Assembly (NCBI GenBank): GCA_948567375.1 | Contig: OX419756.1 | Coordinates: forward strand, 50,978,333-51,042,332 | Direction of reading: 5' to 3' | Length of the DNA: 64,000 nucleotides | Source of the DNA: Lunularia cruciata | Taxonomy: Eukaryota > Streptophyta > Marchantiopsida > Lunulariales > Lunulariaceae | Shown here: positions 26,254-37,157 of the stretch, one piece after another | Layout of the letters: each line of letters begins with the position of its first letter | How positions within the stretch are numbered: the first letter of the stretch is position 1 | Notes under the pieces: generated by a model | What the model was told of the DNA's origin: nothing | The model's input: the letters and a program-made list of their open reading frames with translations, nothing else | The model's database searches: none | Position numbers and translations under genes: made by a program

Positions 26254-26814
26254 ATGAGAGTATCTTTCATTTATCATTTCGGAGCAAAATTCATGGACAA
26301 AGTGATGAATTCACCAAATCCGGTGATTCTACTTACGGTGGTTTACAACAAAGAGTGGGATTTGACAATCTACATCTATTGTGATGTTATGGATGTGAAT
26401 GAACCAAATCCTCACCCTTTCAGTATGCAAGTAGAAATCCATTATACGGTTAGACCAAAAGTGATGTTTAGGGATTTTGTAGTCCATAATTTTGATGAGG
26501 AATGATTATCAATGAGTGATAGCCTCTGAGGTCCCAATGGTAGTCCCAATAGTTTGTGCTCCCTCTTGAGTGACCTTATTAAGTAGAAAGTAACAATTGA
26601 ACATTGGCCATGTGTAGGAATCATGGATTTGAAGTTGCAAGAGTTGATAAGGAATGCAAGGGAATGTTGAATGAGTTTTGGGAGATCAAGATGACTATGG
26701 AGGAATTGACAAATCAAGTATGTTCTATCAAGAACAATCAAGTAATGCAAGAAGGGAAGCCGTCTCAACAACCAGCACCAATGATTAAAGTAACTAGAGG
26801 GTTACTCATGCTGA
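26254..26814 (+). pseudogene. Element C gag, N-terminal part
   Basis: Decayed Gypsy gag start in two frames: 26254-26505 (with PNPHPFSMQVEIHYTVRPK and VMFRDF) and 26604-26814 (with VDKECKGMLNEFWEIK). The first matches element D's minus-strand frame at 51583-51801 (PNPFPFSTQAE, RPKVMFRDF), which anchors the assignment. The frame is cut by element E at 26815-26819. Confidence 0.6.
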
Positions 26815-27371
26815 TGACATGTGGTACCCATATTTTTTGTTTTTTTTCAAAATGGAGAAGAAGAAGTGTATAGAGAAGTTGGATTGCACCTATATGGCCA
26901 AAGAAGGCAAAGAAAAGAGTTTTTGGGATGAAACCCAAGGTAACGTGGCTTCGGGTCATAAGGCAAAGTACTCGGACTTGCCTTGTCAGCATACAACCCG
27001 AAGTAAGAAGTTTTTGTATTGGGAGGTGCTCAACTCGAGGCGAGGACAATGTAACAACTTTTCTTTGGGGCAAGAAATTCAAGAAGGGACCGTTCAAAAA
27101 CCGGTGGTCATACGCATGAAGGACACTTGACAGTGACAAGAGCATGCAAGAGGTGTGATTTCTTGGTAGAAACTTGAATTGAAGAGCGACAAAGAAGGTG
27201 CGACTCTATAAAAATCAGGCTAACAACAAAGCAATGTCAAGCAATTTTCCTTCGCTGTTGAGGAGTCATCCTACAAGAGATCGTGGGAAGGGAAGTAGAG
27301 TTGAAGACGCATTGGTGTGTAGAGGAGAATTCAAGAGAGCTAATCCGTGAGATAGTGAAGAAGAAAGAAAG

Positions 27372-29303
27372 ATGGGAAGAGGAAAGAAGAACTTCAAATT
27401 TGTAGTGAGAAATCATGCAATTCGGAGGTTAGATGTGATTGCAAGAATCGAAGTCTTGAGCCGACTTTGGATCACATTCTTGGTGTGGAACTGGAATTTG
27501 AGCTTTCCAAGATTCATGACCGAGATAATCGAGAGTAAATGTCTTGATGGCCCCAAGGAAGAGGGGAAGAGAGGAAATCTGGCTTGTTGGACGGAGTCGG
27601 ATTGGAGATTAGTACTCGGAAGAGAGGCAAGCACGGAGCACGGTGCCACGTTCTTGGGGAAGGGAGAGGTAGCCAAAGAAACCCAAGAAGTGAGGGATGC
27701 ATTCTTTTTGAAGCATACGAAGAATGAGTACAAAGTAGAGAGTTACAAGGAGCCGGTCAAGAGAGGGATCGTGAGTGCTCTCATGGCAATCTTGAAGCCG
27801 GAGAGAACGACTTATGTGATGAAGCACCAAGCGGTGTTCTTCCATAAGATGTTTGCAAGAGAGCCAATTAACTGGGCGAGGTGCTTCCATGGGCGAACAA
27901 GACAAATGGTGTGGAACTTGCATGATAAATCACCTCCGCATTACATTGTGCCGTTTGTAGCACATTTCTACTTGGGGCTGAGTCTGCTCAATGCGGTAGA
28001 GCGCAACAGAATGGTGTCGCATTTTCATCCAGGCTTAAGAAAGGAGGTCGACGCGGAGGAGCAACAATACATTCTTTAGATCAAAAGCAGCGATGAGTAC
28101 TACGTGCAGACGGAGAAGAGTGTGCAGGTGGATGTGAGTACTCCAAAGTCAAAGAAGAGGAGTCGACAAGGAGAAGGCAAAGAAGTCAAGAGAACGAGAC
28201 CTCGGAAGACCAAAAGGGTAAACCCAAGGAAAGGTATGGTAGTAATCACGTCGTCAGAAGAAGACTCGCAAGGCAAAGCCGAGTGCAAGTCCAAAGACTC
28301 GGAACGTGAAGAAGAACCCGAGCTCACACTACAAAGTGGAGACACGAGTAGTGACAGCAACAAAGGCGGGGAGATGACGTTGGTTCCCACAGCAAAAGAA
28401 GAAGTCGGGATGGAGCTCAAGGAGGAAGGTAACGTGAAGTTAGAAGACAAAGTGCCAGAGCAGGAGGAGAGGAAGGTTACCATTCAAAGAGGAGTTTGGT
28501 CCAAGCATAAGGCAAAGTGTGAAGTGGGTCCAAGTAAGGTAAGGGAAGAGGAGAATGCCAGTTTGGGGAGTGAAGCATCCATTCCGATACAACGACTGCA
28601 GCGAAGAAGGCAAGTATCAAGAGAAGAAGAGGTAAAGAAGGAGATCACTCCACAAGTTGAAGTAGTTGCAAGTGACGGAATGGAGTACTTGCCTGAAGTT
28701 GTGTGTCCTCTGTTGGTGAAATTGGAACACAAGAAGAAAGAGATGCAGTCAAAGTGTCAGGAGGTGAAGACTATGTTGTAGGTGTTAGCCTGTTTGGAAG
28801 AAGAGAACTTGGAATTGAAAAGGAGTATAATCCAAGGAGAGGAGGAATAGGAGGTACTATGAGTAGAGGCAGTAGTATAGAGGCAGGTGATAGAGAGTGT
28901 AGAAGAGAAGAAGCAGCTGTGGCAACGAGAGTTGACAATGAGATATAGAGAAGAAGAGAGGTTGCAAGAGTTACTTCATAATCAGGAGGAGAAGATTGTA
29001 CAGAAGGAGAAGGAGAAGGAAGTTGTGAAAGCCGAGTTTGAGGTAGAATTGGCAATGTACCGAGAGGATTGGCTTGCAGATCGGGAACAAGAGAGGAAGA
29101 TGAGACTGGAGCCATTGAAGGAGATTGTAATTAGGATGAACGCAATGTTGAGTACAGAGGCCAGTGTGCATATTGAGGAGACGAGGCTGCACGAGTTGAA
29201 GTTGTTGGTGCAAGAGACAAGGAGGAGATATGCAAAGGACACCAATTTGAATGCGTTGTTGATTAGTCTCAGAACTCATGTAGATAGGAAGATATTGGAG
29301 TAG
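27372..29303 (+). pseudogene. Element E long ORF, function unknown, C-terminal coiled coil
   Basis: A single reading frame of about 640 codons, broken by TAG at 28077 and 28779 and by further stops between about 28848 and 28892. The first 235 codons are globular (including YVMKHQAVFFHKMFAREPI and NWARCF), loosely like the putative plant transposon proteins associated with retroelements; that is an impression only. The middle (28080-28780) is Lys/Glu/Ser-rich and probably disordered. The last 130 or so codons (28887-29303) are heptad-rich with many E, K, L and R and should form a coiled coil (LTMRYREEERLQELLHNQEE). No zinc knuckle, protease or DDE triad is seen. Gag-like or structural roles are possible but unproven. 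Confidence 0.6.
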
Positions 29304-30406
29304 AAGACAATATCACAATTTGATTAGACTTAGTAAAAATGGAGATAGATAAAATTTGGAAAGATGTTAGAGCAAAACCCAAAGTAGATGACGTAGGAGT
29401 ACAAATGTCTTTGGAGTTACCATTGTTGACATTAGAGAAGAGTGGGTTGAGATAAGGAGTTAGACAGATTACCCACTAGTGAAATTTCAGATCAGGAAAG
29501 AGAATTGTTAGATTTGGTAGAAGATGTAGGAGTTATGAAACCCAAGGACAGAGTTGTAGGAAGTGAAGTTACTTTGGGTTTGGGTTTGAAAGTCAAGGAA
29601 GAAGTAGACATCTGATTGGATTAGTAACAATTTTGAGATTTGAAGAGGTGCATTGTCATTTTGGATATGCAAGTTTGTAGAGTTGTTAGGAAGAGGTACA
29701 TTAGGAAGATAAATGTAGATTGTTTCACTATTTAAGAGTGACATTTGCAGACTTATGTTGTTTAGTGCTCATTATTTCTGAGAATAGATAAAGCAAAGTG
29801 CTGTGAAGTAGTGCTCGTCGCTTGAGCTTGATTCCAAGTATCAACTTTGTGTTTGTAATTGTGAATATGTGGAGAAATTTGAAGTGCAAGTCAGTGTGCT
29901 TGTTGGATGTTGGATTCCATAGCCTTGATCTTCATTCTATGTGTTTGATCCTGAGTGAGGTGCAATCAAAGCAATGCCTTGACAGATTTGAGAGGAATTG
30001 TAGTGTTGGTAGTATTCTGCAATTGTGAGTGCAATGCAAAGTTGATGTGAAGCAATTTCAATCAAGGAAGTTGTGCCTTCAATGGAGGGGTGGAACACAA
30101 TTCTGAGGTGAAGTCATTTTGCAGTGAAGTGTCATTTTTGGGAGAGCTTGAATCATCACAATCAAGATTGTTTGGAAAGAATTGAAGGTGTTGTGAGTAA
30201 GGAGTGTTACTTCGTGACAAGACTGCGAATCAATGCTTGTTACTCTCTTCTAGGTGTGGTTTCTACCTGAGAGATTAAAGACGCAACCAAGAAGAACTAC
30301 ATTGTGACTTTTGACTTCATATTTGGACATTTCTGACTCGTATCTCTGCAAGAACAAACTTTACTTACCTGATTACCGCAAAAGTGATATTTGCCGGGTT
30401 GTCACA
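29304..30406 (+). other. Element E 3' non-coding part
   Basis: No long frame; GT- and GA-rich up to the terminal GGGTTGTCACA. Confidence 0.4.
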
Positions 30407-30411
30407 TGACA

Positions 30412-31260
30412 CCAATCCCAATCAAAAACCAAGCCACATTGTTACTACAAAGGAAAAAGACGTGCAACATTAAGCCTTACAAGGGACATTGTTCTATGGA
30501 AGTAGTGGTAAATGGGATTTCAAGAGTGAATCAATACCTTTGATTATTCATAACTAAGATCATTTATAATTCTGCAAGTGTGTTTTTATGTGGGTACTTG
30601 ATCTATAAAGCCCTCACATGGTATGATGCTTGTGAACGATCATTGTTAGTAGAAGGAAGAGAGGTCACTTGGATAGCTATGCAAGAAGGGTTGCTCAAGA
30701 ATTTCCAATATGTGGATTTCATGCAAATGGCCCAAACTAGACTTTGGGAGTTGAAGTAGAAGAATAATATACAAGAGTACATGGAGGTATTCCTTGATCT
30801 ATAGGTTGTGATAACAATACGAGTCCAACCAAAGTTCTTGATAATTTCAAAAGGGGATTAAAAGAGCAGATTTGCCAAGAGGTAATGGTACAAAATCCTT
30901 GCACTACTTCTGAAGCCATTGCATGCACTCAAAGAATAGCAATGGCACTTGAAGAAGGTGAAACAATTATGCCAATGCAAAACTATCAGGCTGAGACACA
31001 CCATTTTGGTGGACCAATTCCTATGGAATTTGGCAACATTTGGTTTTGAGACCAAGGAGCAAGACCTCCAAGAAGAATGTAGATGGGTCAAAGAAAGGAG
31101 AGAAGGAGTCCAACAAGGAGAAGGGGCTTGAGCAAAACAACAATGCTATTACAATTGTGACCAAATTAGGCACATAGCCATCAATTGTCATGATTGTCAT
31201 CTTAGAGGCCCTCAGCCTCTACACAAACAACCTTTGAACCACATGGAGAGATAAATAAAA
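30412..31260 (+). pseudogene. Element C gag, C-terminal part with zinc knuckle
   Basis: Resumes directly after element E's target duplication. Shows the Gypsy capsid block ALTWYDACERSLLVEG, EVTWIAMQEG and LLKNFQYV (about 30609-30715), then a damaged zinc knuckle CYYNCDQIRHIAINC (about 31144-31188; element D has the canonical CYNCGHIVHISTNC). Many stops. Confidence 0.65.
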
Positions 31261-31294
31261 GATGAAGTTACTAAAATGACATCAAAAATAAAGA

Positions 31295-31890
31295 TTGCTA
31301 GTAAGTGCACCTCACAACATTATTGGCTTGGTGAAGAAGAGTAAAAGTGGGGGGAGGAAGAGGACAAGTGTGCAAAGGTGGAAGAAGACAAACACACAAT
31401 TAATTGTTGTAAATGGAGTGCTAGAAGGCAATCTAGTAAAAGGGTTGATAGACCTTAGAGCAACAAAGAATTTCTTGTCTCACTCTGTTGCAATAAGGTT
31501 AGGGATGGAACTAGAGAAGGATTAGAATGACAAAGTAGAGTTACCAAATGGTTAGACAAAGAGGATTGAGTCATTACCTAGAAAAATAGTACTCTTTGTA
31601 GGAGAGTATCAAGAAGCAATCAAGTGGCAAGTGATATAGTTAGCTTGTTTTAATGAAATCTAAGGCATGCCATGGATGGAGCACTACAACACCACAGTGG
31701 ATTGGAGAAAGAAAGTAGTGAGAACTAGTCAATGGAAGATCTTTGGAGTTAAAGAAAGATCACAAAGACAAGAGCTGCCTCTCTATGTCATGGAGATCAC
31801 ATCTTTTGGTAAGACATATAGACATTTCATGGGTCTAATAAGAGAGGTCCAGAGTGCCCAACATAATTCTTCTGAAATTGAAAGATGAGG
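31295..31890 (+). pseudogene. Element C aspartic protease region
   Basis: The retroviral-type protease region is at 31295-31525. The active-site motif, expected as DSGAT, reads DLRAT in GLIDLRATKNFLS, so the enzyme would be dead even without stops. The post-protease block MPWMEHYNTTVDWRKK follows at 31667, as in other chromoviruses. Confidence 0.65.
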
Positions 31891-33140
31891 TTAATGAGTT
31901 TCAAGATGTCTTTTTGGATGAATTACCCATAGGTTTACCACCAAAAAGAAGAGAAGATCATAAAATTGAGATACTTCTTGGGAAGACACCTCCTTGTAAG
32001 CCCCATATCAACAATCACCTCATGAGTTAAAGGAGTGTAAGGCTGAAATCAAAGATATGTTGTAGAAAGGTTTATCCAACCCAATGATCACCATATGGGA
32101 TTCCTATATTATTTGTGAAGAAGAAGGATGAAATAATATGCATGTGCATTGACTATTGGAGATTGAATCAAAAAATGGTGAAGAATAAATACCCATTACC
32201 TTGCATGGATGATCTATTTGATCAACTCAATGGGACAAGGTACTTCATCAAATCTGATCTATAGAGCAATTACAACCAAATCAGGATTGTGGAAGAAGAC
32301 ATAGACAAAATGACCTTTTGAACAAGGTATGTTTACTTTAAGTACTTGGTGATACTGTTTGGCCTCACCAATGCTCCAACCACTTTCATGAGTTTCATGA
32401 ATGATATATTTAGTCCATACTTAGATAAATTTGTTATCATTTTCCTCAATGACATCTTAGTCTACACCAAGACAATTATAGAGCACCAGCAACATGAACA
32501 AGAAGTCCTCTAGATTCTATGTCAGAATCAATTGTATGCAAAAGTTTCAAAATGTGTGTTTGGCAAATCTAAAGTAGACTACATAGGGCAAAGTAAGTGC
32601 AAAAGGTATCCATGAGCTAATAGATAAACTAGAGGTCATTCAAAAATGAGGCGCTCCAAAAGATCAGACTCAACTCAAAAGTTTCTTGGGATTGATGGGG
32701 TTTTATCATTGATTTGTCAAGGAATTCTCTAAGATTGCATAGCTTCTAACAATATTATTGGGCAAGAGGAAGAAGTGGATGTGGGGAACCACACAAGAAT
32801 TGGCCTTTCAAGAGTTGAAAGATGCATTACTACATGCACTAATCTTAAAATGGTATGACCCAAAATGTCCAATCAAGATGGCTATAGATGCATTAGGCAT
32901 AGAAATAGGAGCAATCCTACAACAAGAGTTGTAGGATGGATGGCACCCAATTGCATATTTCTCTCATAAGTTGTTACCAATAGAATACAACAATCACACC
33001 ACTGAATGAGAAGAGTTGGCTATTGTCCTTGCAACCAAGCATTGGAAGCACTATCTTGGTGAGAAGGTATTTGTGGTAGAGATAGACTACAAACCTCTAC
33101 TCTACTTCAAGAAGTATAAAGGTCTTTATCATCAATAGAT
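31891..33140 (+). pseudogene. Element C reverse transcriptase and RNase H, decayed
   Basis: RT blocks in order: [66 protein letters not shown], and the catalytic box as FLNDILVY (YxDD expected). RNase H follows with MAIDALGIEIGAIL, IAYFSHKLLP, EELAIVLATKHWKHYL and EIDYKPLLYF. In-frame stops are frequent, most of them TAG or TGA. Confidence 0.75.
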
Positions 33141-33369
33141 TTGATGGGGGCAAAGTGGAGACAACAATTCAACATGACAATCATATATGTGGAAAGTAAG
33201 AAGCAACTTGTAGATGCATTCACCCAAATGCCGATGGTAAACAATCTGGTGGTGGAAGTCAAGATAAACCATGAATTTTGGCTAAGGATTCTTGCTGCTA
33301 TGAAAATTAATCCACAGATTGTAGGTGCTCAATCAATCCAAAGGCGTCACCAACACCTAAGGACTAACC

Positions 33370-33675
33370 TTTTGTGATGACAGATGCCATAGATCTAAGA
33401 ACCACCATCCTAGAAAAATGTCATGATTCTACCTTGTAGGTCATGTTGGAGTGGACAAGACCTTAGATGCAATCAAATGACATTATTATTGGTCCAAAAT
33501 GAGCAACAATGTGATGAAATATGTTTGGAACTGCCTACTTTGTCAAAAAATAAAGCTTTTAATCAAGCTCTCACAATACTCTTTCAACTCTTCCACACTC
33601 TTACATAACATTGGGAACAAGTAAGCATGGATCAAGTTGGTGAATTGCCCAAGACCACCTAAGGGATTGACCGCA
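33370..33675 (+). pseudogene. Element C integrase, N-terminal fragment
   Basis: Remnant of the HHCC zinc domain (HVGVDKTLDAI and CLLCQK in shifting frames) leading to the catalytic-core start ...KGIDR. The reading frame is cut within the codons for I-D-R by element A and resumes at 42923 in IIVFVNQLKKMIHV. Confidence 0.65.
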
Positions 33676-33811
33676 TGTCACGCCATTTGTAGTTCCGCAT
33701 CTAGATGCTCGGACACTGGAGTTCCAGTGATGGTAGTTAGAGTTATTCTAGCTGTTTCTCAGGGACTACTTTCCGATGGTTAGATTTTGTGTTCGGGGTA
33801 CTGACTTCACG

Positions 33812-33822
33812 GTGGGGCCCAC
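33812..33822 (+). promoter_or_regulatory. Palindromic TCP-type site in the LTR
   Basis: GTGGGGCCCAC inside ACGGTGGGGCCCACCGT matches plant TCP binding consensus sites (GGNCCCAC and GTGGNCCC). It is conserved in the 3' LTR and in copy B. TCP binding is inferred. Confidence 0.5.
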
Positions 33823-33912
33823 CGTCACTTTGCACCGTTTGCACCGTCGAGTGTGCCGTCAGCGAGACCGTTAGGGTTTCAGGGCTAGCTCGAGTCCAGG
33901 GGGTATAGTTTC

Positions 33913-33938
33913 GAAGTGAGCTCCAGAGAGCTCACTTC
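33913..33938. repeat. Perfect stem-loop in the LTR (11 bp arms)
   Basis: GAAGTGAGCTC, loop CAGA, GAGCTCACTTC. Intact also at 42605-42630 and, in copy B, at 55655-55680. Conservation in three LTRs suggests a role in RNA structure or transcription. Confidence 0.75.
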
Positions 33939-34557
33939 TCTGATGTTGAGCCTTCGAGTTCCTGGCTATGGTGGACAGAGGCCGGCGAGCGTCACCTGGA
34001 TTCCCTATGCTTGAGTGGGTGTGGCTTGACTGTAATCAGTGCCCAATTGTTGGCAGTTTATAGAGTGACAGATCAAGTACTGATCTGAGTTGAGTTGAGT
34101 TGAGAGTGTTAAGCAATCTGATTACATCAGAGAAGTGAAGTCAGGGGGAAATTGGGTGCAGGAACGTTGAGTGTTGGTGGTATCTCCAAGCTCGGTGGAT
34201 CGTGGTAGCTCGATTCAGGTTCTGTGTTTCCCTAGTGTGCAGAAGCTCGTGTAGTTGATGCAAATTTGGCAGTTAGGCGGACGGTGTGCGGAAGTGCTGG
34301 CCAAATTTCAAGCAAAGAAGGAGCAATTTTCGAGCAGTGTTGTGATTTTGAGCTCAGGAGGTGAAGGCAGGACCAATTTGCTGCGAGTTGGGCTCAGAAA
34401 GTGAAATTGAAGGTGGAGTTGGAAAGCTCTTCTCATGAAATTGTGATTTGGAAAAACCCGTTTTGTCAATTTGGCTCGAGTGGAAAGTTAGCGAGGGATT
34501 TGGCGGACAGCTATCTTTAGGGTTTACGTCAGATTTACGTCAGATTTTGGGCCAGAA

Positions 34558-34660
34558 TTGGAGGAGTTTCGCTGTTTGGCCAGATTTGGAGAAGTTTCGC
34601 TAGTTTGGAGGAGTTTCGCAGATTTGGAGAAGTTTCGCCAATTTTGGAGGAGGTTCGAAG
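34558..34660 (+). repeat. Short tandem repeats TTTGGAGRAGTTTCGC
   Basis: About five imperfect copies of a unit of 20-25 bp in the leader of element A, ending in GGAGGAGGTTCGAAG. The right edge of the window ends in the matching part of copy B. Confidence 0.7.
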
Positions 34661-34852
34661 TGGCAACAAGAAAGGCCTCATTTGGCTGAATTTCGGCATT
34701 TAGAGGCTTCGAGGCATAGGGCTGTGGGCTATGAGAGGCTACAAAGGCCTAGAAGGGCCAGAAAGCCAGCTTGCTGGCGCGAGGCTAGCTAGTTTAGTGT
34801 AGATCTTGGTCATTGGTTGGCAAAATCTGCCTTTCTTGCTAGATTGTGCGCA

Positions 34853-34922
34853 ACAGGGTTTGACCCCTAGATCTCTTGTTCCTAGACTGGTGCCCTAGCC
34901 AACTGGTCCACCCTCACTTGTT
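34853..34922 (-). other. tRNA-like segment in the element A leader
   Basis: On the minus strand, TGGACCAGTTGGCTAGGGCACC resembles a tRNA D-arm/A box, and GGTCAAACCC about 40 bases on resembles a B box (GGTTCGANTCC). Copy B has the same on its opposite strand (63727-63781). It looks like the tRNA-related head of a plant SINE captured by the family. I could not fold a full cloverleaf, so it is not called a tRNA gene. Confidence 0.45.
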
Positions 34923-35414
34923 GTCATAGTGACTGTGCCACTGTTATCTATACACATGTAGCTTTGGCTAGGAGAGGCAGTTTGATCCCATTCTTGGTGA
35001 TCCTGGTAGCTTAGGACTTAGATACGAACTACTCTTATGTCAAATGCCAAATGGTGGCAGAGTTAGTCCCGTGTTGTGTTATGAGATGGAGGGTTTTCGT
35101 TTAGATTTCTTGTGATTGGATCCCCTCCATTCTCTGCTTCCTGTTTGTGCACCACGTTTGTGTGAGGTGCCTTGACTTTTGAGCGTTGGTGCTCTGGTGT
35201 GCTCTCGGTGGTGAGGCTGGAGTGATGACCAGTCAGACTACCTTTGTTTCTCTCCGGTGAGGCAGGAAGTGATTACCTGCAGACCGTGAGAGTGCGTGTT
35301 ATGATGGCAGGTTACAGGTTGCCCTTCCCCTAGTGTAGTTATCTCGGTTAGAGTTACATTAGTGGGTGGTGTCTAGTTGGTGTTGGCACTTGGTGGGGCA
35401 CTTGCAGTTGTGAC

Positions 35415-37133
35415 TTGCGGTTGCAGTTGGTGGTTCGGGTTTGCTGTTGCAGTTACGTGGTCACGACGGAGTTCTTTGGAGATTCCAGAGGAGTTAGCCC
35501 TGTAGTACGCAGTGGGTTTACTTGGAGTGGTGCTCGGTATCAGCCTGTATCTCAGGTCCCAGTGAGGGAGGAGATTGACTCTGAGTTGGAGTTTGACACA
35601 GGAGCTGATTCAATTGAGAGTGCACTTGGTGTGTCCGCACCGTTGTTGTGGGACATGGACGAGATTTATGGGGCCTCCAAAGGCCCTAGGCGTTACTCTG
35701 GTACAGTGGGTACTATTGAGTTGGATGATTTCATCTAGGAGTTCGATAGTTGGTGTGATCTGCAGCAGATGCGGAACCCGACTTTGTTCACACCCTTCAT
35801 GGCATGGAAAGGGTTGTTTCAGCACTTGGAGGGTCCATCGATGGACGACTACCATGAGTTCAGGAGAGCTCATTTGGAGGAGATTGAGTTATGGAGACAG
35901 TATTGGTCTCCACACTATGTCTCCATCACTTCAGGTTCGGTGGCCAGGAGTAGGTCGGCTGTATCTACGAGTTCTATCTCGAGTAGTGTTGGTGGAGCTA
36001 GTGGAGGTGCACTAGCTGGAGATAGTGCTACTACGAGTGGAGGTACCGTTGCAGGAGGTGGTGTGGTACCAGGGTTTAACCCCATGGTGGAGTTCTTCCT
36101 ATGTTTGAGGCAGAACTACTAGGGAGTGCGGACTGACAAGCTGAGGAGCTTGCAGGAGTTCCAGCGGAAGGCTGGAGAGAGCTTACGCGAGGCATACACT
36201 CGCATGAGGCGGCTGATCAGTTTCACTCAGGGAGTTACTGAGGCCCAGGCAGTCCAGTTTTGGTATGGGATACTGGACAGGGAGTTGCGACGTAGAGTTC
36301 GTGATGCTACGTTGTTGCAGGCTACTTCGCCCACTTTGGCAGTAGTCTTTGGTTTGGCTGAGCGTATTGAGCTCAACATGGTGGAGGAGAGAGTGGTGAC
36401 AGCTGGATTTGGTAGAGAGACTTCATCCACGGTTGTGACTTCTTCTAGAGTGTAGCAGAGTGCACCACGCCCAGTTGGTTTTTGAGGACAGGGTGGACAG
36501 CCCAGATCCTATGGAGCGAGTGGAGGGCCTAGTGGAGTTAGACCCTTACCCTCATTTTCGGGTCAGCAGCAGCCAGTGAGTGGTGGTGTTGCTTGTTGGA
36601 CTTGTGGTGGACCTCACCATAGGAGAGAGTGTACTCAGGGCAGCGGACCTGATACCTCTGGTGCATCACAGCCAGCACAGAGGCAGTGTGAGCACTGCCA
36701 TAGATTTGGTCATACTAGTGACCGGTGTTTTGACCTACACCCGGAGTTACGGAGTGGTAGGGCTGCTATGACAGGTAGTAGAGGAGCTCCAGTTCATGGA
36801 GGACGAGGTGGTAGAGGTGGTGGTAGAGGATCTACACCTAGTAGGGGTGCAGTACCTGCCCTTACTTCTGACACAGCTATGGCTACTCGGATTGAGCAGT
36901 TGGAGCAGAGATTGGCTAGTATGGCTATTGCTCATAGGAGATCAGATTCGGGTGCTGAGGCTTCCACCTCATATGCTGGTGATAGAGATGCTTTGGACTT
37001 CATGTGCGGAGCAGCACAGGTGGATGCATCTGGAGCAGTGACTAGGAGTGCAGTACGTGCTCCAGAGCCTAGAGGAGCATCAGTGGAGTTGGACCCACAG
37101 AGAGGAGAGGTTGGGAGACAGGTCAGACTTCCC
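35415..37133 (+). pseudogene. Element A gag with two zinc knuckles
   Basis: Nucleocapsid/capsid polyprotein in one frame from about 35415, interrupted by TAG at 35736, 36120 and 36453 and TGA at 36483. Capsid-like helical blocks are FTPFMAWKGLFQHLEG and LQEFQRKAGESLREAYTRM. A Ser/Gly-rich linker lies around 35950-36060. Two knuckles follow: CWTCGGPHHRREC (about 36595) and CEHCHRFGHTSDRC (about 36688). An Arg/Gly-rich stretch (36780-36850) may bind nucleic acid. At 35736 copy B has CAG where A has TAG, so the stop is recent. Confidence 0.85.
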
Positions 37134-37157
37134 TAGTCTTTCACGCTATCTGAGGCA

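Larger units (their letters stand above)
26820..30406 (+). mobile_element. Element E: unclassified 3.6 kb insertion with target duplication
   Basis: Bounded by the perfect 5 bp duplication TGACA (26815-26819 and 30407-30411), beginning TGTGGTACCC and ending GGGTTGTCACA. TG...CA ends and a 5 bp duplication point to an LTR retroelement or a derivative, but I cannot find a repeat of one end at the other, and there is no RT, integrase or protease. It carries one long broken ORF. It could be a large solo LTR, a non-autonomous element that lost an LTR, or another class with imperfect inverted ends (TGTGGTACCC versus TGTGACAACCC). Confidence 0.7.
33676..34124 (+). repeat. Element A 5' LTR (core, 449 bp)
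   Basis: Identical in length to 42368-42816 with six differences counted by eye. Unlike the 3' end, it is not followed by the 105 bp repeat: the next bases are CATCAGAGAAG. Element C sequence lies directly to its left. Confidence 0.85.
34125..35414 (+). other. Element A 5' leader
   Basis: Non-coding leader of about 1.3 kb. ATCAGAG right after the LTR core (34126-34132) resembles the inner part of a tRNA-iMet primer site, but the TGG start is missing. A minisatellite and a tRNA-like segment are listed separately. The segment around 35300-35330 (GTTATGATGGCAGGTTACAG) is similar to one in element H. Confidence 0.5.

Noticed and set aside
26819..27145. Overlapping short frames at the start of element E
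   Set aside because: They overlap on both strands and match nothing recognised; not supportable as genes.
28100..28483. 127-codon minus-strand frame, Ser/Leu-rich
   Set aside because: Antisense shadow of the Lys/Glu-rich part of element E's ORF.
33671..33676. 5 bp target duplication for element A
   Set aside because: Only CGCA matches on both sides; the fifth base differs (C versus A), so 4 bp is what the sequence supports.
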